A stretch of DNA of 11,039 nucleotides from Actinomycetes bacterium (GCA_023460255.1 JAEWQZ010000113.1:1-11039), one strand, 5' to 3'; counted from the stretch's first letter, positions 1 to 7,390 are shown. The notes: a model not told the origin generated them from the sequence alone. Translations and numbers: made by a program.

Positions 1-72
1 GCGGCCCGCTCCGCGCTCGCGGGGCGCGCGGCGTCGGCGGCGGGCACGCGTACCCAGGAGGGGACGAGATGA
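1..72 (+). CDS. 3' end of an upstream gene, product unknown (partial)
   Basis: Reading from base 1 gives an open frame of 23 codons that ends at a TGA at 70-72. The visible tail is rich in Ala, Arg, Gly and Thr, and almost every codon ends in G or C, as expected for a real gene here. Its stop overlaps the crtI start in an ATGA, the usual sign of translational coupling. No domain is visible. Because crtB (phytoene synthase) often precedes crtI in actinobacterial carotenoid operons, that is the likeliest identity, but this is inference from gene order only. The other two forward frames are also open over this short stretch, so the assignment is modest. Confidence 0.5.
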   Translation, partial: AARSALAGRAASAAGTRTQEGTR

Positions 73-1580
73 CCGGACGGACAGCCGTCGTCGTCGGCGC
101 GGGGATCGGCGGGCTCTCGGCCGCGACCCACCTGGCCCGCCGGGGGGTGCGGGTCACCGTCGTCGAGAAGAACCGCTGCCCGGGCGGGCGCGTCGGGCAG
201 TTCACGCGCGGGGGCCACACGTTCTCCACCGGCCCGACGCTGCTCGTCATGCCGCTGCTCTACCGGGCCGAGCTGGCCCACCTCGGGCTCGACATGGACG
301 AGGCCCTCGCGCCGGTCCGCGTCGACCCGACCTACGACGTCGTGTTCGACGACGGCTCGCGGCTGGCGATGACGTCGGACCTCGTCGCGCTGCGCGCCCA
401 GCTGGAGGACATGGAGCCCGGCGCCTTCGGCGGGTTCCTGCGCTACGTGGACGAGGGGCGCCGGCACTACCACCTCGGGATGCCGCGGCTCGTGGACCGG
501 GACTTCCGCCGCTGGACCGACTTCGTCACACCGGCCAACGGCCTCCTCGCCCTGCGCATCCGCGCCCTGCTGCCGCACTACCGCCACATGGGCCGGTTCT
601 TCACGACGCCCCGCCTCAAGGCGGCGTTCACGTACCAGGACGTCTACATGGGCCTGAGCCCGTTCAGCGCGCCCGCCACCTTCTCGCTCACCCCGTACAG
701 CGAGGTCGCGCACGGGGTCTGGTACCCGACGGGCGGGATGTACCGGATCGCCGAGGTGCTGGCGGAGGCCGCGCGCGACGCGGGCGTGACGATCGAGTAC
801 GACGCGCCCGTGAGCCGGATCGACGTGGCCGGCGACCGCGCCGACGGCGTCGTGCTCGCCGACGGCCGACGCCTGGCCGCGGACGTCGTCGTCGCCAACG
901 CCGACCTGCCGTACGTCTACCGCCGTCTGCTGCCGGACCGGGCCGCCGCGGAGCGGATCGGCCGCCGGACCTTCTCCGGCTCGACCATCAGCTTCTTCTG
1001 GGGACTGGACCGTCCGGTGCCCGAGCTCCGCCCGCACACCCTGTTCCTCGCGGACGCCTACCGCGACAACTTCGACCGGATCGAGCGCAACGAGCCGCTG
1101 CCCGAGCGGCCGTCGGTGTACGTGCACGCCCCGACCCGGCTCGACCCGTCGACGGCGCCGCCCGGCAAGGACACGCTCATCGCGGTCGTGCCCACCGGGC
1201 ACATGCGCTACGACGGCGACGACCCGGACCGGCGCGCCCAGGAGGAGGCGGCGTGGGAGGGGGAGCTCAAGCGCGCCCGGGACGCCGTCCTCGAGCGGCT
1301 CGCGGAGATCGGGCTGCGCGACCTCCCCGAGCACGTGACCGTCGAGGCGACGGCGACGCCGCCCACGTGGCAGGCGCACCACAACCTCGAGCGCGGTGCC
1401 ACCCACGGCCTGGCGCACACCTTGTTCCAGCTCGCCTACCTGCGCCCGCACAACCGGCACGCGCGGTACCGGAACCTGTACTTCGCGGGCGCGAGCACGC
1501 ACCCGGGCACGGGCGTCCCGACGGCGATGGTGTCCGGTCGGCTCGCCGCCGAGCGGATCGCCGACGACCTCGGGCTGTGA
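69..1580 (+). CDS. crtI: CrtI-type phytoene desaturase (FAD-dependent)
   Basis: A 503-residue flavoprotein of the phytoene desaturase/carotenoid oxidoreductase family. Such enzymes add double bonds to colourless phytoene at the membrane to give coloured neurosporene or lycopene. The N-terminus has the dinucleotide-binding motif VVGAGIGG (residues 8-15), the acidic ribose-binding Glu33 that ends the second strand, and the GGR motif at 39-41. The C-terminus carries the family signature GASTHPGTGVP (474-484). Length is normal for CrtI. The start at 69 has a strong Shine-Dalgarno, AGGAGG at 56-61, with a 7-base spacer, and overlaps the preceding stop by ATGA. Related members (diapophytoene desaturase, CrtD-like hydroxyneurosporene desaturase) share these motifs, so the exact substrate and number of desaturations are inferred. 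It appears to be the last gene of its operon, because the next gene lies on the other strand 18 bases away. Confidence 0.92.
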   Translation: MTGRTAVVVGAGIGGLSAATHLARRGVRVTVVEKNRCPGGRVGQFTRGGHTFSTGPTLLVMPLLYRAELAHLGLDMDEALAPVRVDPTYDVVFDDGSRLAMTSDLVALRAQLEDMEPGAFGGFLRYVDEGRRHYHLGMPRLVDRDFRRWTDFVTPANGLLALRIRALLPHYRHMGRFFTTPRLKAAFTYQDVYMGLSPFSAPATFSLTPYSEVAHGVWYPTGGMYRIAEVLAEAARDAGVTIEYDAPVSRIDVAGDRADGVVLADGRRLAADVVVANADLPYVYRRLLPDRAAAERIGRRTFSGSTISFFWGLDRPVPELRPHTLFLADAYRDNFDRIERNEPLPERPSVYVHAPTRLDPSTAPPGKDTLIAVVPTGHMRYDGDDPDRRAQEEAAWEGELKRARDAVLERLAEIGLRDLPEHVTVEATATPPTWQAHHNLERGATHGLAHTLFQLAYLRPHNRHARYRNLYFAGASTHPGTGVPTAMVSGRLAAERIADDLGL

Positions 1581-1617
1581 GCGGCCCGACCGCCGGCGTC
1601 AGGCCAGGGGGTACGCC

Positions 1618-1639
1618 TCGACGGCTGCGGAGCCGTCGA
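1618..1639. terminator. Candidate bidirectional hairpin terminator between convergent genes
   Basis: A perfect 9-bp inverted repeat: TCGACGGCT (1618-1626), loop GCGG, AGCCGTCGA (1631-1639). It lies 37 bases past the crtI stop and inside the last codons of the convergent GH32 gene, so it would form in both transcripts. Neither side has a T-tract, as is common for actinobacterial hairpin terminators. The structure is seen directly; the terminator role is inferred from position. Confidence 0.5.
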
Positions 1640-1975
1640 CGCGACACGTCCGAGGGGTGAGCCCGGGCACGGTCACGGCCAGCACGCCCTCGTCGCCGAC
1701 GACCTCGACGACGGGACCGTCCAGCACGACCCGGGCCCGCCCGGAGTGGATCGGCATGGCAGCCGTCAGGCCCGGGGCGCCCACGACGAGCCGGCCGTCC
1801 GCGGCCTCGAGCCGGAGCGTCGGCCCGCCGTCGCCCGAGACGTCGCCCGAGATGTCGAGCGAGGCCGTCGCGCCGGGCCGGTCCAGGGTCCACTCGAGGT
1901 CGGTCGTGGCCGCGAGCGCCACCGTTCCCCGGGCGCCGACCGTGACGGCACCGTCGCGCGCGGCGGTCACCGCCG

Positions 1976-1984
1976 GGTGCGGAC
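1976..1984 (-). other. Apparent single-base deletion (frameshift point) in the GH32 gene
   Basis: On the minus strand the first frame reads V-V-R-T-R-R-stop, while the stretch starting at the third base of the CGC (Arg) codon reads H-P-A-V-T-A-A-R. The latter is what GH32 proteins normally show after the LVVR-type strand. Adding one base after the CG at 1981-1980 gives V-V-R-H-P-A-V. No X-XXY-YYZ slippery heptamer precedes the point, so programmed -1 frameshifting is unlikely. Confidence 0.75.
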
Positions 1985-2874
1985 GACGAGGCGGTCGCCG
2001 ACGACGTCCACCGCGTGCGGCAACGAGTGGGCACCGGCCCATCGGCCGCCCGGGTCCGTGACCCCGCGGAGCCAGTGCACGAGCCCCGGCGCGCCCGCCG
2101 CGTCGCGGAAGTGCGCGCCCGCATAGAGGGAGTCGCCGTACGTCAGGCGGTGCCAGGTGTCGGCCACGAAGCGCCCGCCGACCAGGTCGCCGACGGCGTA
2201 CGCCTCGTGGCCCGGGCCCCGCGGGCTCCATGCGGACACGAGGAGGACCCATCGCCCACCGGCCCGGAAGAGCTGGGGGCACTCCCACATCTCGCCGGTC
2301 CATGGCTCGGTCAGGGAGCTGTGCCGCTCGGCCAGCGGTCCGTCGTAGGCCCAGGTGTGCAGGTCCGTCGACCGGTACGCGAGAGCGGTCGCCGTCCCGT
2401 CGCGCAGCCCGGCGCCGAGGAGCATGAGCCACGACGTCCCGTCGTGCGTGACGAACGGGTCCCGCAGCGCCAGGAGGTCCATGTCCACCGGGGGCGTGAC
2501 GACGACGCGACCCTTGGTCCAGGTGCGCCACGAGACGTCGTCGGGCCGGGCGACCCGGGTGTGCCCCAGGTGCGTGTCGGGGTGCCGGGCGCTCGTGTAG
2601 AAGAGGGCGGCCGGCCCGTCGTCCGGCACCGCGATGCTCCCGGACCACACGCCGTCGTCCCCGTCGCCCGGCGACAGGGCTGTCCCCGCCGGCGTCCAGT
2701 GCAGGAGGTCCGGGCTCGTCGCGTGCCCCCAGTGCTGCTCGGTCGCCCAGGTGGTGCTCCCGGGGACGGCCTGGAAGAACAGGTGGTACCGGCCGTCGTG
2801 GTGCGTGAGGCCGAGCGGGTCGTTGATCCAGCCTCGGGTGGCGGTGAAGTGCAGGCGCGGGCGCCCGGTCGCCG

Positions 2875-3975
2875 TCACGGCGCGGCGCGGAGGGGCGGTC
2901 CGCCGCGGCGGGGCCCGCGGGGTGGGCCCACCGACTCCCGGACGCGCAGCGGCATGGGGACGCGGTGCACGGGCGGCGCGGTGTCGCCGTCGGCCACGGC
3001 CGGCCGGGCGATCGAGTCCACCAGCAGCTCGACGGCGCGTCGGCCGAGGTCGTAGTGGGGGATCGCGAACGTCGTCAGGCCCGGCCGTAGCCACTCGGCG
3101 AGGGGGGCGTCGTCGAAGGAGACGATCGACATGTCGCGGGGGATCTCGAGGCCGGCCTCGTGGAGCGCCTGGTACGCGCCGAAGGCCAGGCGGTCGTTGA
3201 AGGTGATGATCGCGGAGCCCGCGTGCCCGCCGGCCAGGACCTGGCGGGTCGCCGTCCAGCCGTGGGGCGGCAGCCAGTCGTCGCAGAGGTAGCCGCTCGC
3301 CGGCTCGAGCCCGGCGTCGTGCAGGACCTCGAGGATGCCCTGGAGGCGTTCGCGGCCGGCCACCGTCCCGGGCGGGGTGTCGACGGCGCGCGGCCCTGCT
3401 CCGACGAGGTGGATCTCGCGGTGCCCGGCGTCCAGCAGGAGGCGGGCCGCCGCGCGTCCGGCTTCGAGCTCCCCGGGCACGACGGTGGGGATCTGGTGGT
3501 GCGGTCCGCTGGGAAGCGCGTTGAGGAGCACGGCCGGGACGTGGTCCAGACCCGACGGCAGACGGCGGGTCTGGGTGAACATCGAGGCGAGGATGATCCC
3601 GTCGACCTGCCGGTCGACGAGGGCGTCCAGGAGTCGCCGCTCGACCTTGGGGTCGCCCTCGGTCTCGCCGATGAAGAGCATCAGGCCCCGCTCGTGGGCG
3701 GACTCCAGCGCGCCCTTGATGAGGTCGCCGGCGAGCTGGGAGGTCGCCACGGTGTCCGAGACGAACCCCAGGGCGAGGCTGGACCCCTTCCGCAGGCCCA
3801 CGGACAGGATGTTCGGGCGGTAGCCGAGCGTCGCGGAGACCTCGCGCACGCGCTGCTGCACGGTCTCGGAGATCCGCAGCTCTGCGCCACGGCCGGAGAG
3901 CACGAGCGACGCAGTGGTCGACGAGACGCCCGCGGCGACCGCGACGTCCGCGAGCGTGACCCTTCGTCGGCCCAC
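2875..3975 (-). CDS. LacI-family transcriptional regulator
   Basis: A 366-residue LacI/GalR-type repressor, presumably controlling this sugar locus. The N-terminal helix-turn-helix spans about residues 6-27 (VTLADVAVAAGVSSTTASLV), followed by the hinge around YRPN (52-55) with Leu61 in the place of the minor-groove-inserting Leu. The ligand-binding domain follows, with the typical FNDRLAFGAYQAL segment and then IPRDMSIVSFDD. Recognition-helix residues are Ser19-Thr20 rather than Tyr-Gln of E. coli LacI, and they should set operator choice. The GTG start is fixed by AGGAGG (3984-3989) with an 8-base spacer and by the usual short lead before the HTH; longer upstream reading lacks this support. 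The stop overlaps the GH32 start, so both are probably co-translated. It is divergent from the transporter genes across a 251-bp region holding a matching palindrome. The effector is unknown, perhaps a fructose- or glucose-containing sugar. Confidence 0.93.
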   Translation of the reverse strand: MGRRRVTLADVAVAAGVSSTTASLVLSGRGAELRISETVQQRVREVSATLGYRPNILSVGLRKGSSLALGFVSDTVATSQLAGDLIKGALESAHERGLMLFIGETEGDPKVERRLLDALVDRQVDGIILASMFTQTRRLPSGLDHVPAVLLNALPSGPHHQIPTVVPGELEAGRAAARLLLDAGHREIHLVGAGPRAVDTPPGTVAGRERLQGILEVLHDAGLEPASGYLCDDWLPPHGWTATRQVLAGGHAGSAIITFNDRLAFGAYQALHEAGLEIPRDMSIVSFDDAPLAEWLRPGLTTFAIPHYDLGRRAVELLVDSIARPAVADGDTAPPVHRVPMPLRVRESVGPPRGPRRGGPPLRAAP

Positions 3976-3983
3976 CGCACACC

Positions 3984-3989
3984 CCTCCT
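3984..3989 (-). promoter_or_regulatory. Shine-Dalgarno deciding the lacI-family GTG start
   Basis: AGGAGG on the minus strand, 8 bases before GTG 3975. It selects this start over the longer open frame that continues upstream to an ATG at 4152. Confidence 0.8.
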
Positions 3990-3999
3990 GTCCTGCGGC

Positions 4000-4005
4000 A
4001 TCGTA
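4000..4005 (-). promoter_or_regulatory. Weak candidate -10 box for the regulator gene
   Basis: TACGAT on the minus strand fits TANNNT and would place the transcript start around 3993, just before the Shine-Dalgarno. No recognisable -35 lies 16-18 bases upstream, so this is only a candidate. Confidence 0.22.
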
Positions 4006-4118
4006 GTTGCGAGCGCAGCCCGCACGGCGGTGCCGGGCACGCCGACGAGCGGCGTGGCGCCCGCAGCCCCGGTCGGCACGATTGGGTAACGAATCCTCGT
4101 CGGGCCGGGTGAAGCCGC

Positions 4119-4148
4119 TTGACACGTCGTCATCGAGATGCACAGACT
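4119..4148 (+). promoter_or_regulatory. Likely promoter of the transporter/catabolic operon
   Basis: A perfect TTGACA -35 hexamer at 4119-4124. With an 18-base spacer, CAGACT at 4143-4148 fits the loose actinobacterial -10 pattern (TAGRRT) at four of six positions. Transcription would start near 4155, inside the palindrome at 4149-4176, leaving a leader of about 70 bases before the binding-protein start. Confidence 0.5.
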
Positions 4149-4176
4149 GCACGTGCTAAGACGATTTAGCAAGTGC
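4149..4176. promoter_or_regulatory. LacI-type operator (28-bp palindrome)
   Basis: Left arm GCACgTGCTAA (4149-4159), spacer GACGAT, right arm TTAGCAaGTGC (4166-4176). Eleven of 14 base pairs match across a dyad centred on CpG at 4162-4163. A central CpG within an even, A/T-flanked dyad is characteristic of LacI/GalR operators. It sits directly after the proposed -10, where a bound repressor would block initiation or early elongation of the rightward operon. The neighbouring LacI-family protein is the obvious binder (inference). Confidence 0.72.
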
Positions 4177-4212
4177 CGTGAAGGGGGATCCGGCACACCC
4201 GAACCCTCCGAT

Positions 4213-4220
4213 GAAGGGAG
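4213..4220 (+). promoter_or_regulatory. Strong Shine-Dalgarno deciding the binding-protein GTG start
   Basis: GAAGGGAG, six bases before GTG 4227. It fixes a GTG start that gives a correctly placed lipoprotein signal peptide. Confidence 0.8.
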
Positions 4221-4226
4221 ACGCTG

Positions 4227-5597
4227 GTGTCTCGACCTGGTGGATCAGCACGACGGACGGGCCTCTCGGCCGCTCTGCTGGCCGGTGCGCTTGCGCTCAC
4301 GGCCTGCAGCGCGCCCGGCGCCTCGAACGACGCGGAGGAGCCGGAGGAGTCGGCCCCCCCGACCGACGAGGCGAGCGCCGCGCCCAGCTGCGGCACCGAC
4401 GCCGTCACGCTCAAGGCATACATCGAGACGGGCTTCCCGCTCGCCACCGAGCTGTTCGACGAGTTCCAGGAGCAGTACCCGAACGTGACGATCGAGGTGC
4501 GCGAGGACCAGTTCGCGGTCCTCACCCAGAACGCGCCGCGGGTCCTCGCCGACGACCCGCCGGACCTCATGCGCCTGCCGCAGATGTCGGAGCTCGCGAG
4601 CGACGGCCTGCTGTACGACCTCGACGACTACGCGGCCGCACTCGGCTGGGACCAGTGGCCGGCGTCGCAGCTCGAGCAGATGCGGGTGGACGACGAGGGT
4701 CGGCGCGGCAGCGGTCCCCTGTACGCGATGGGCCTGAACTTCTCCATGACCGGCGTCTTCTACAACAAGGAGCTGGCCGCGCAGATCGGCATGACCGAGC
4801 CGCCGGCGACCCTCGCCGAGTTCGACTCCTACCTCCAGGCCGCCAAGGACGCGGGCCTGGTGCCGATGGCCCAGTTCAACGGTGGAGCCACGGGCGGCCT
4901 CGCGTTCCCGCTCCAGGGCCTGATGGCCTCCTACGGTGACGCCGGCGCGATCAACGACTGGATCTACCAGCAGCCCGACGCCACGATCGTCACGGACACG
5001 AACATCGAGGCGACCGAGCACCTCCAGTCGTGGATCGAGGCGGGCTACTTCGCCGACGACGTCAACTCGATGGACTACGCGATGATGATGAGCCGCTTCA
5101 TCGAGGGCGACAGCGTGTTCATCTTCAACGGCGACTGGGAGTCCGGGAACCTCGACACCCAGATGCCCGGGAACGTCGGCTTCTTCCTCATGCCCCCGGT
5201 GGAGGAGGGCGGCGCGTTCGGCGCGATGTCCGCCCCGCTCACCTACGGCATCTCGGCGAACGCCGCCAACCCCGAGTGCGCCGCGTTCTTCCTGAACTGG
5301 ATCGCGACGAACGACGAGGCGCGCACCATCGCGGTCGAGGTCGGCGGCTCGCACCCGATGGGCCCGGCCGACGCCTTCATGCCGCCGGTCGCCGAGGGTT
5401 CCGTCACCGCGGAGACCCTGGCCGCCGGCGCGGCGATCGGTGCGCAGGACGGTGCGATGGACTTCATCGCGAACGCCACCGGCTCGGTGTACGCCGAGGG
5501 CTGGACGCCGAACCTGCAGAAGCTCGTCGCCGGCGAGATCGACCCGACGGCGCTCCTCGAGGCCGTGCAGGCCGAGTACGAGTCGTCGGTGGGCTGA
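4227..5597 (+). CDS. ABC transporter sugar-binding lipoprotein
   Basis: A 456-residue extracellular solute-binding protein (family 1, MalE/UgpB-like) that captures sugar outside the cell and delivers it to the permeases. The lipoprotein signal has basic residues at the start (Arg9-Arg10), a hydrophobic stretch (about 12-24) and the lipobox LTAC with the lipidated Cys27. An acidic and Pro/Ser-rich linker (to about residue 54) leads to the mature domain. Typical features of the family include the FDEFQEQYPNVTIEV segment near the start, the DPPDLMRL motif, GVFYNKELAAQIG and FIFNGDW. It is the first gene of the rightward operon: the leader holds the promoter and palindrome, and the next gene starts one base after the stop. 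The ligand cannot be read from sequence; the GH32 and GH13 neighbours point to a sucrose-, fructose- or glucose-containing saccharide. Confidence 0.93.
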   Translation: MSRPGGSARRTGLSAALLAGALALTACSAPGASNDAEEPEESAPPTDEASAAPSCGTDAVTLKAYIETGFPLATELFDEFQEQYPNVTIEVREDQFAVLTQNAPRVLADDPPDLMRLPQMSELASDGLLYDLDDYAAALGWDQWPASQLEQMRVDDEGRRGSGPLYAMGLNFSMTGVFYNKELAAQIGMTEPPATLAEFDSYLQAAKDAGLVPMAQFNGGATGGLAFPLQGLMASYGDAGAINDWIYQQPDATIVTDTNIEATEHLQSWIEAGYFADDVNSMDYAMMMSRFIEGDSVFIFNGDWESGNLDTQMPGNVGFFLMPPVEEGGAFGAMSAPLTYGISANAANPECAAFFLNWIATNDEARTIAVEVGGSHPMGPADAFMPPVAEGSVTAETLAAGAAIGAQDGAMDFIANATGSVYAEGWTPNLQKLVAGEIDPTALLEAVQAEYESSVG

Positions 5598-5598
5598 C

Positions 5599-6567
5599 GT
5601 GCGAGAGCGGCTGACCGGCCTCAGGTCGGACCGCCGCGAGGGGAACCCCCCGGCTCTGGGCAGCCCGGAGAGCAGGCGCCGCGCCATCACGGCGCGGCGC
5701 CTGCGCCGGGGCGGGCTGGCGCTGCTCCTCGTGGCCCCGGCGGCGGCGGCGTACACCATGTTCGTGCTGCGCCCGATGGCGCAGTCGATCCAGTGGTCTC
5801 TCTACGAGTGGAACGGCGTCACGGAGTCCACGTGGGTGGGTCTGGACAACTACGCGGCGATCCTGCGCGAGCCGGAGATGTCCGGCTCGATCCTCAACGC
5901 GTTCCAGCTGATCATCTACTTCAGCATCGTCCCGGTGGCGCTGGGCCTGTTCACCGCGAACACCATCCGCGGCTTCGCGACGAGTCGGCTCGCGCTCGTG
6001 TCCCGCACCGTGCTGTTCCTGCCCCAGATCATCCCGCTGGTCGCCGCCGGCATCATGTGGAGCTGGCTCTACGCCTCGAACGGCATGGTCAACCAGGTGC
6101 TGCGCGCGGTCGGCCTGGAGAGCGTCGCCCGCGCCTGGCTCGGCGACTTCGACACGGCGCTGCCCGCCGTCGGCCTCATCGGCGCGTGGGTCGCGCTGGG
6201 CCTGTGCATGCTCCTGCTGCTGGCCGGGATGACGAAGATCGACCCCGCGCTCTACGAGGCCGCCCGCATCGACGGCGCGGGTCCATGGCGCGAGTTCTTC
6301 GCGATCACCCTGCCGAGCCTGCGCCAGGAGATCGCCGTCTGCGTCACCATCACGGTGATCGCGGCCCTCGCCAGCTTCGACATCATCTACATCTCCACGC
6401 AGGGCGGGCCCGGCAACCGCACGCTCGTCCCCGGGCTGGAGATCTACCGGCTCGCCTTCTTCAACCGCGAGATCGGCCAGGCCTCGGCGCTCGCCGTCGC
6501 GCTGATGGTGCTCGTGCTCCTCGTCGTCCTCCCGCTCCAGCGGCTGAACCGGGAAGGTGACGCGTGA
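5599..6567 (+). CDS. ABC sugar transporter permease, MalF-like
   Basis: A 322-residue inner-membrane permease of the binding-protein-dependent sugar importers (CUT1 type). After a basic cytoplasmic head of about 37 residues come six likely membrane segments, near 39-58, 104-124, 138-158, 190-211, 248-265 and 294-312. The cytoplasmic EAA loop that contacts the ATPase is clear at 220-239 (EAARIDGAGPWREFFAITLP). The GTG start is one base past the previous stop and is preceded by a modest GGTGGG at 5588-5593. A start further upstream would run deep into the binding-protein gene. Its stop shares GTGA with the next gene. It should pair with the following permease. No ATPase gene is present, as is usual for actinobacterial sugar importers that share one MsiK-type ATPase encoded elsewhere (family knowledge). 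Confidence 0.94.
   Translation: MRERLTGLRSDRREGNPPALGSPESRRRAITARRLRRGGLALLLVAPAAAAYTMFVLRPMAQSIQWSLYEWNGVTESTWVGLDNYAAILREPEMSGSILNAFQLIIYFSIVPVALGLFTANTIRGFATSRLALVSRTVLFLPQIIPLVAAGIMWSWLYASNGMVNQVLRAVGLESVARAWLGDFDTALPAVGLIGAWVALGLCMLLLLAGMTKIDPALYEAARIDGAGPWREFFAITLPSLRQEIAVCVTITVIAALASFDIIYISTQGGPGNRTLVPGLEIYRLAFFNREIGQASALAVALMVLVLLVVLPLQRLNREGDA
6551..6557 (+). promoter_or_regulatory. Shine-Dalgarno for the second permease, inside the first permease gene
   Basis: GGGAAGG ends six bases before GTG 6564 and lies within the last codons of the upstream permease. It supports the GTG start that overlaps the previous stop as GTGA. Confidence 0.7.
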
Positions 6568-7388
6568 TCGTCTCCCGTCGTGAGGCATGGGTCGGCCGCA
6601 CCATGCTCATCGTCCTGATGGCGGTCACGATCCTGCCGTTCATCAGCCTCTTCGTGACGGCCCTGCACCCGTCGGGCACCTACCCCTCCGGGCTCGAGTG
6701 GCCGGAGTCCCCGCAGTGGTCGAACTTCGTGGACGCCTTCAAGGTCGCCGACATGGGGGCGCTGCTGTGGTCGAGCTTCCTCATCGAGGTCGCCGTCGTG
6801 CCCGTCTCGCTCTTCATCGCGACGCTCGCGGGCTTCGCGCTCGGGCACCTGCGCCCGCCGGGTGCGCGCGTCATCCTCATCGCGTTCGTGCTCGGCCTCA
6901 CGTTGCCGCGCGAGGGCGTGATCGTGCCGCTCTACTACCAGATGCGGGACCTCGGCCTGCTGAACACGAGATGGGCGATCATCCTGCCGCTCGTCGGCCT
7001 GTACATGCCGTTCGCCGTCTACTGGATGCGCGCGCACTTCGTGAACATGCCCGAGGACATCTCCGAGGCCGCGCGCATCGACGGGGCCTCCACGTGGCAG
7101 ATGTTCTGGCGGGTGCACGTGCCGCTGTCGATGCCGGCGCTGTCGTCGCTGGCGATCCTGCTGTTCCTGTGGACGTGGAACCAGTTCCTGCTCGCCGTGG
7201 TCCTCGTGTCGGACCCCGCGCAGCGGACCATGGCCGGAGCGCTCGGCGCGTTCCAGGGCCAGTGGGGGACCGACATCCCGCTCCTGTGCGCGGGCTCGCT
7301 GCTGATCCTCGCCCCGACGCTGGTCGTCTTCCTCGTCTTCCAGCGCCAGTTCGTCAGCGCGCTCCTCCAGGGCTCGCTGAAGGGATGA
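6564..7388 (+). CDS. ABC sugar transporter permease, MalG-like
   Basis: A 274-residue permease, the MalG-type partner of the upstream MalF-like protein. Predicted membrane segments lie near 13-33, 68-92, 102-120, 137-156, 193-213 and 240-262. The EAA loop for the ATPase is at 168-187 (EAARIDGASTWQMFWRVHVP). The GTG start overlaps the previous stop (GTGA) and has GGGAAGG six bases upstream. The C-terminus, QRQFVSALLQGSLKG, is typical: MalG-like proteins normally end with an FV-GLT-GSLKG type tail. Here the residues between FV and GSLKG read SALLQ, a small departure from the family. It overlaps or abuts the hydrolase gene, so the importer and catabolic enzymes are expressed together. Confidence 0.95.
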   Translation: MIVSRREAWVGRTMLIVLMAVTILPFISLFVTALHPSGTYPSGLEWPESPQWSNFVDAFKVADMGALLWSSFLIEVAVVPVSLFIATLAGFALGHLRPPGARVILIAFVLGLTLPREGVIVPLYYQMRDLGLLNTRWAIILPLVGLYMPFAVYWMRAHFVNMPEDISEAARIDGASTWQMFWRVHVPLSMPALSSLAILLFLWTWNQFLLAVVLVSDPAQRTMAGALGAFQGQWGTDIPLLCAGSLLILAPTLVVFLVFQRQFVSALLQGSLKG

Positions 7389-7390
7389 GG

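Larger units (their letters stand above)
1599..2878 (-). pseudogene. GH32 beta-fructosidase (sucrase/levanase type), frame broken near 1980
   Basis: A glycoside hydrolase family 32 enzyme, which would release fructose from sucrose or fructans. It starts at GTG 2878, sharing GTGA with the lacI stop. The first 303 codons hold the five-bladed propeller: WINDP (17-21, nucleophile Asp20), WGHATS (50-55), WSGS (78-81), RDPF (139-142, Asp140) and WECPQLF (198-204, acid/base Glu199). This frame stops early at 1967. The normal continuation, HPAV and then about 120 residues of beta-rich C-terminal domain, resumes in another frame at 1979 and ends at 1599. One missing base near 1980 restores a protein of about 426 residues, normal for GH32. 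As written, the product lacks nearly all of the C-terminal beta-sandwich. A true mutation and a sequencing error cannot be told apart here. No signal peptide is visible, so an intact enzyme would be cytoplasmic and act on imported sugar. Sucrose versus fructan preference is not readable. Confidence 0.85.
3976..4226. other. Divergent intergenic control region (251 bp)
   Basis: This is the only sizeable non-coding stretch. Besides the promoter and operator it holds a perfect 7-bp hairpin on the regulator side (CACGCCG 4038-4044, loop ACGAG, CGGCGTG 4050-4056). It also holds a 6-bp hairpin in the leader of the binding-protein gene (GTGCCG 4173-4178, CGGCAC 4191-4196), whose left arm overlaps the operator. 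The stretch around 4119-4171 contains more A and T than its surroundings, as expected for a promoter. I see no riboswitch signature and no small gene with convincing start and codon pattern. Confidence 0.7.

Noticed and set aside
1967..1990. Programmed -1 ribosomal frameshifting in the GH32 gene
   Set aside because: The shift direction would be right, but there is no slippery heptamer before the point, and GH32 genes are not known to use this.
1267..2124. Long reverse open frame (285 codons) across the crtI end and the GH32 end
   Set aside because: Arg/Gly/Ala-rich translation with no motif; it lies antisense to crtI and out of frame with GH32. A GC-rich shadow.
4131..4140. Second small palindrome CATC-GA-GATG between -35 and -10 as another operator
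   Set aside because: Only four pairs and no similarity to the main operator core; likely chance.
3976..4152. Longer start for the LacI-family regulator at ATG 4152
   Set aside because: It would add about 59 Arg-rich residues ahead of the HTH and run through the operator. GTG 3975 has a strong ribosome site and the normal family N-terminus.
4245..5759. Reverse open frame of 504 codons opposite the binding-protein gene
   Set aside because: Composition is dominated by Arg, His, Val and Glu in the pattern of an antisense GC-rich frame, while the forward frame has a lipobox and clear family motifs.
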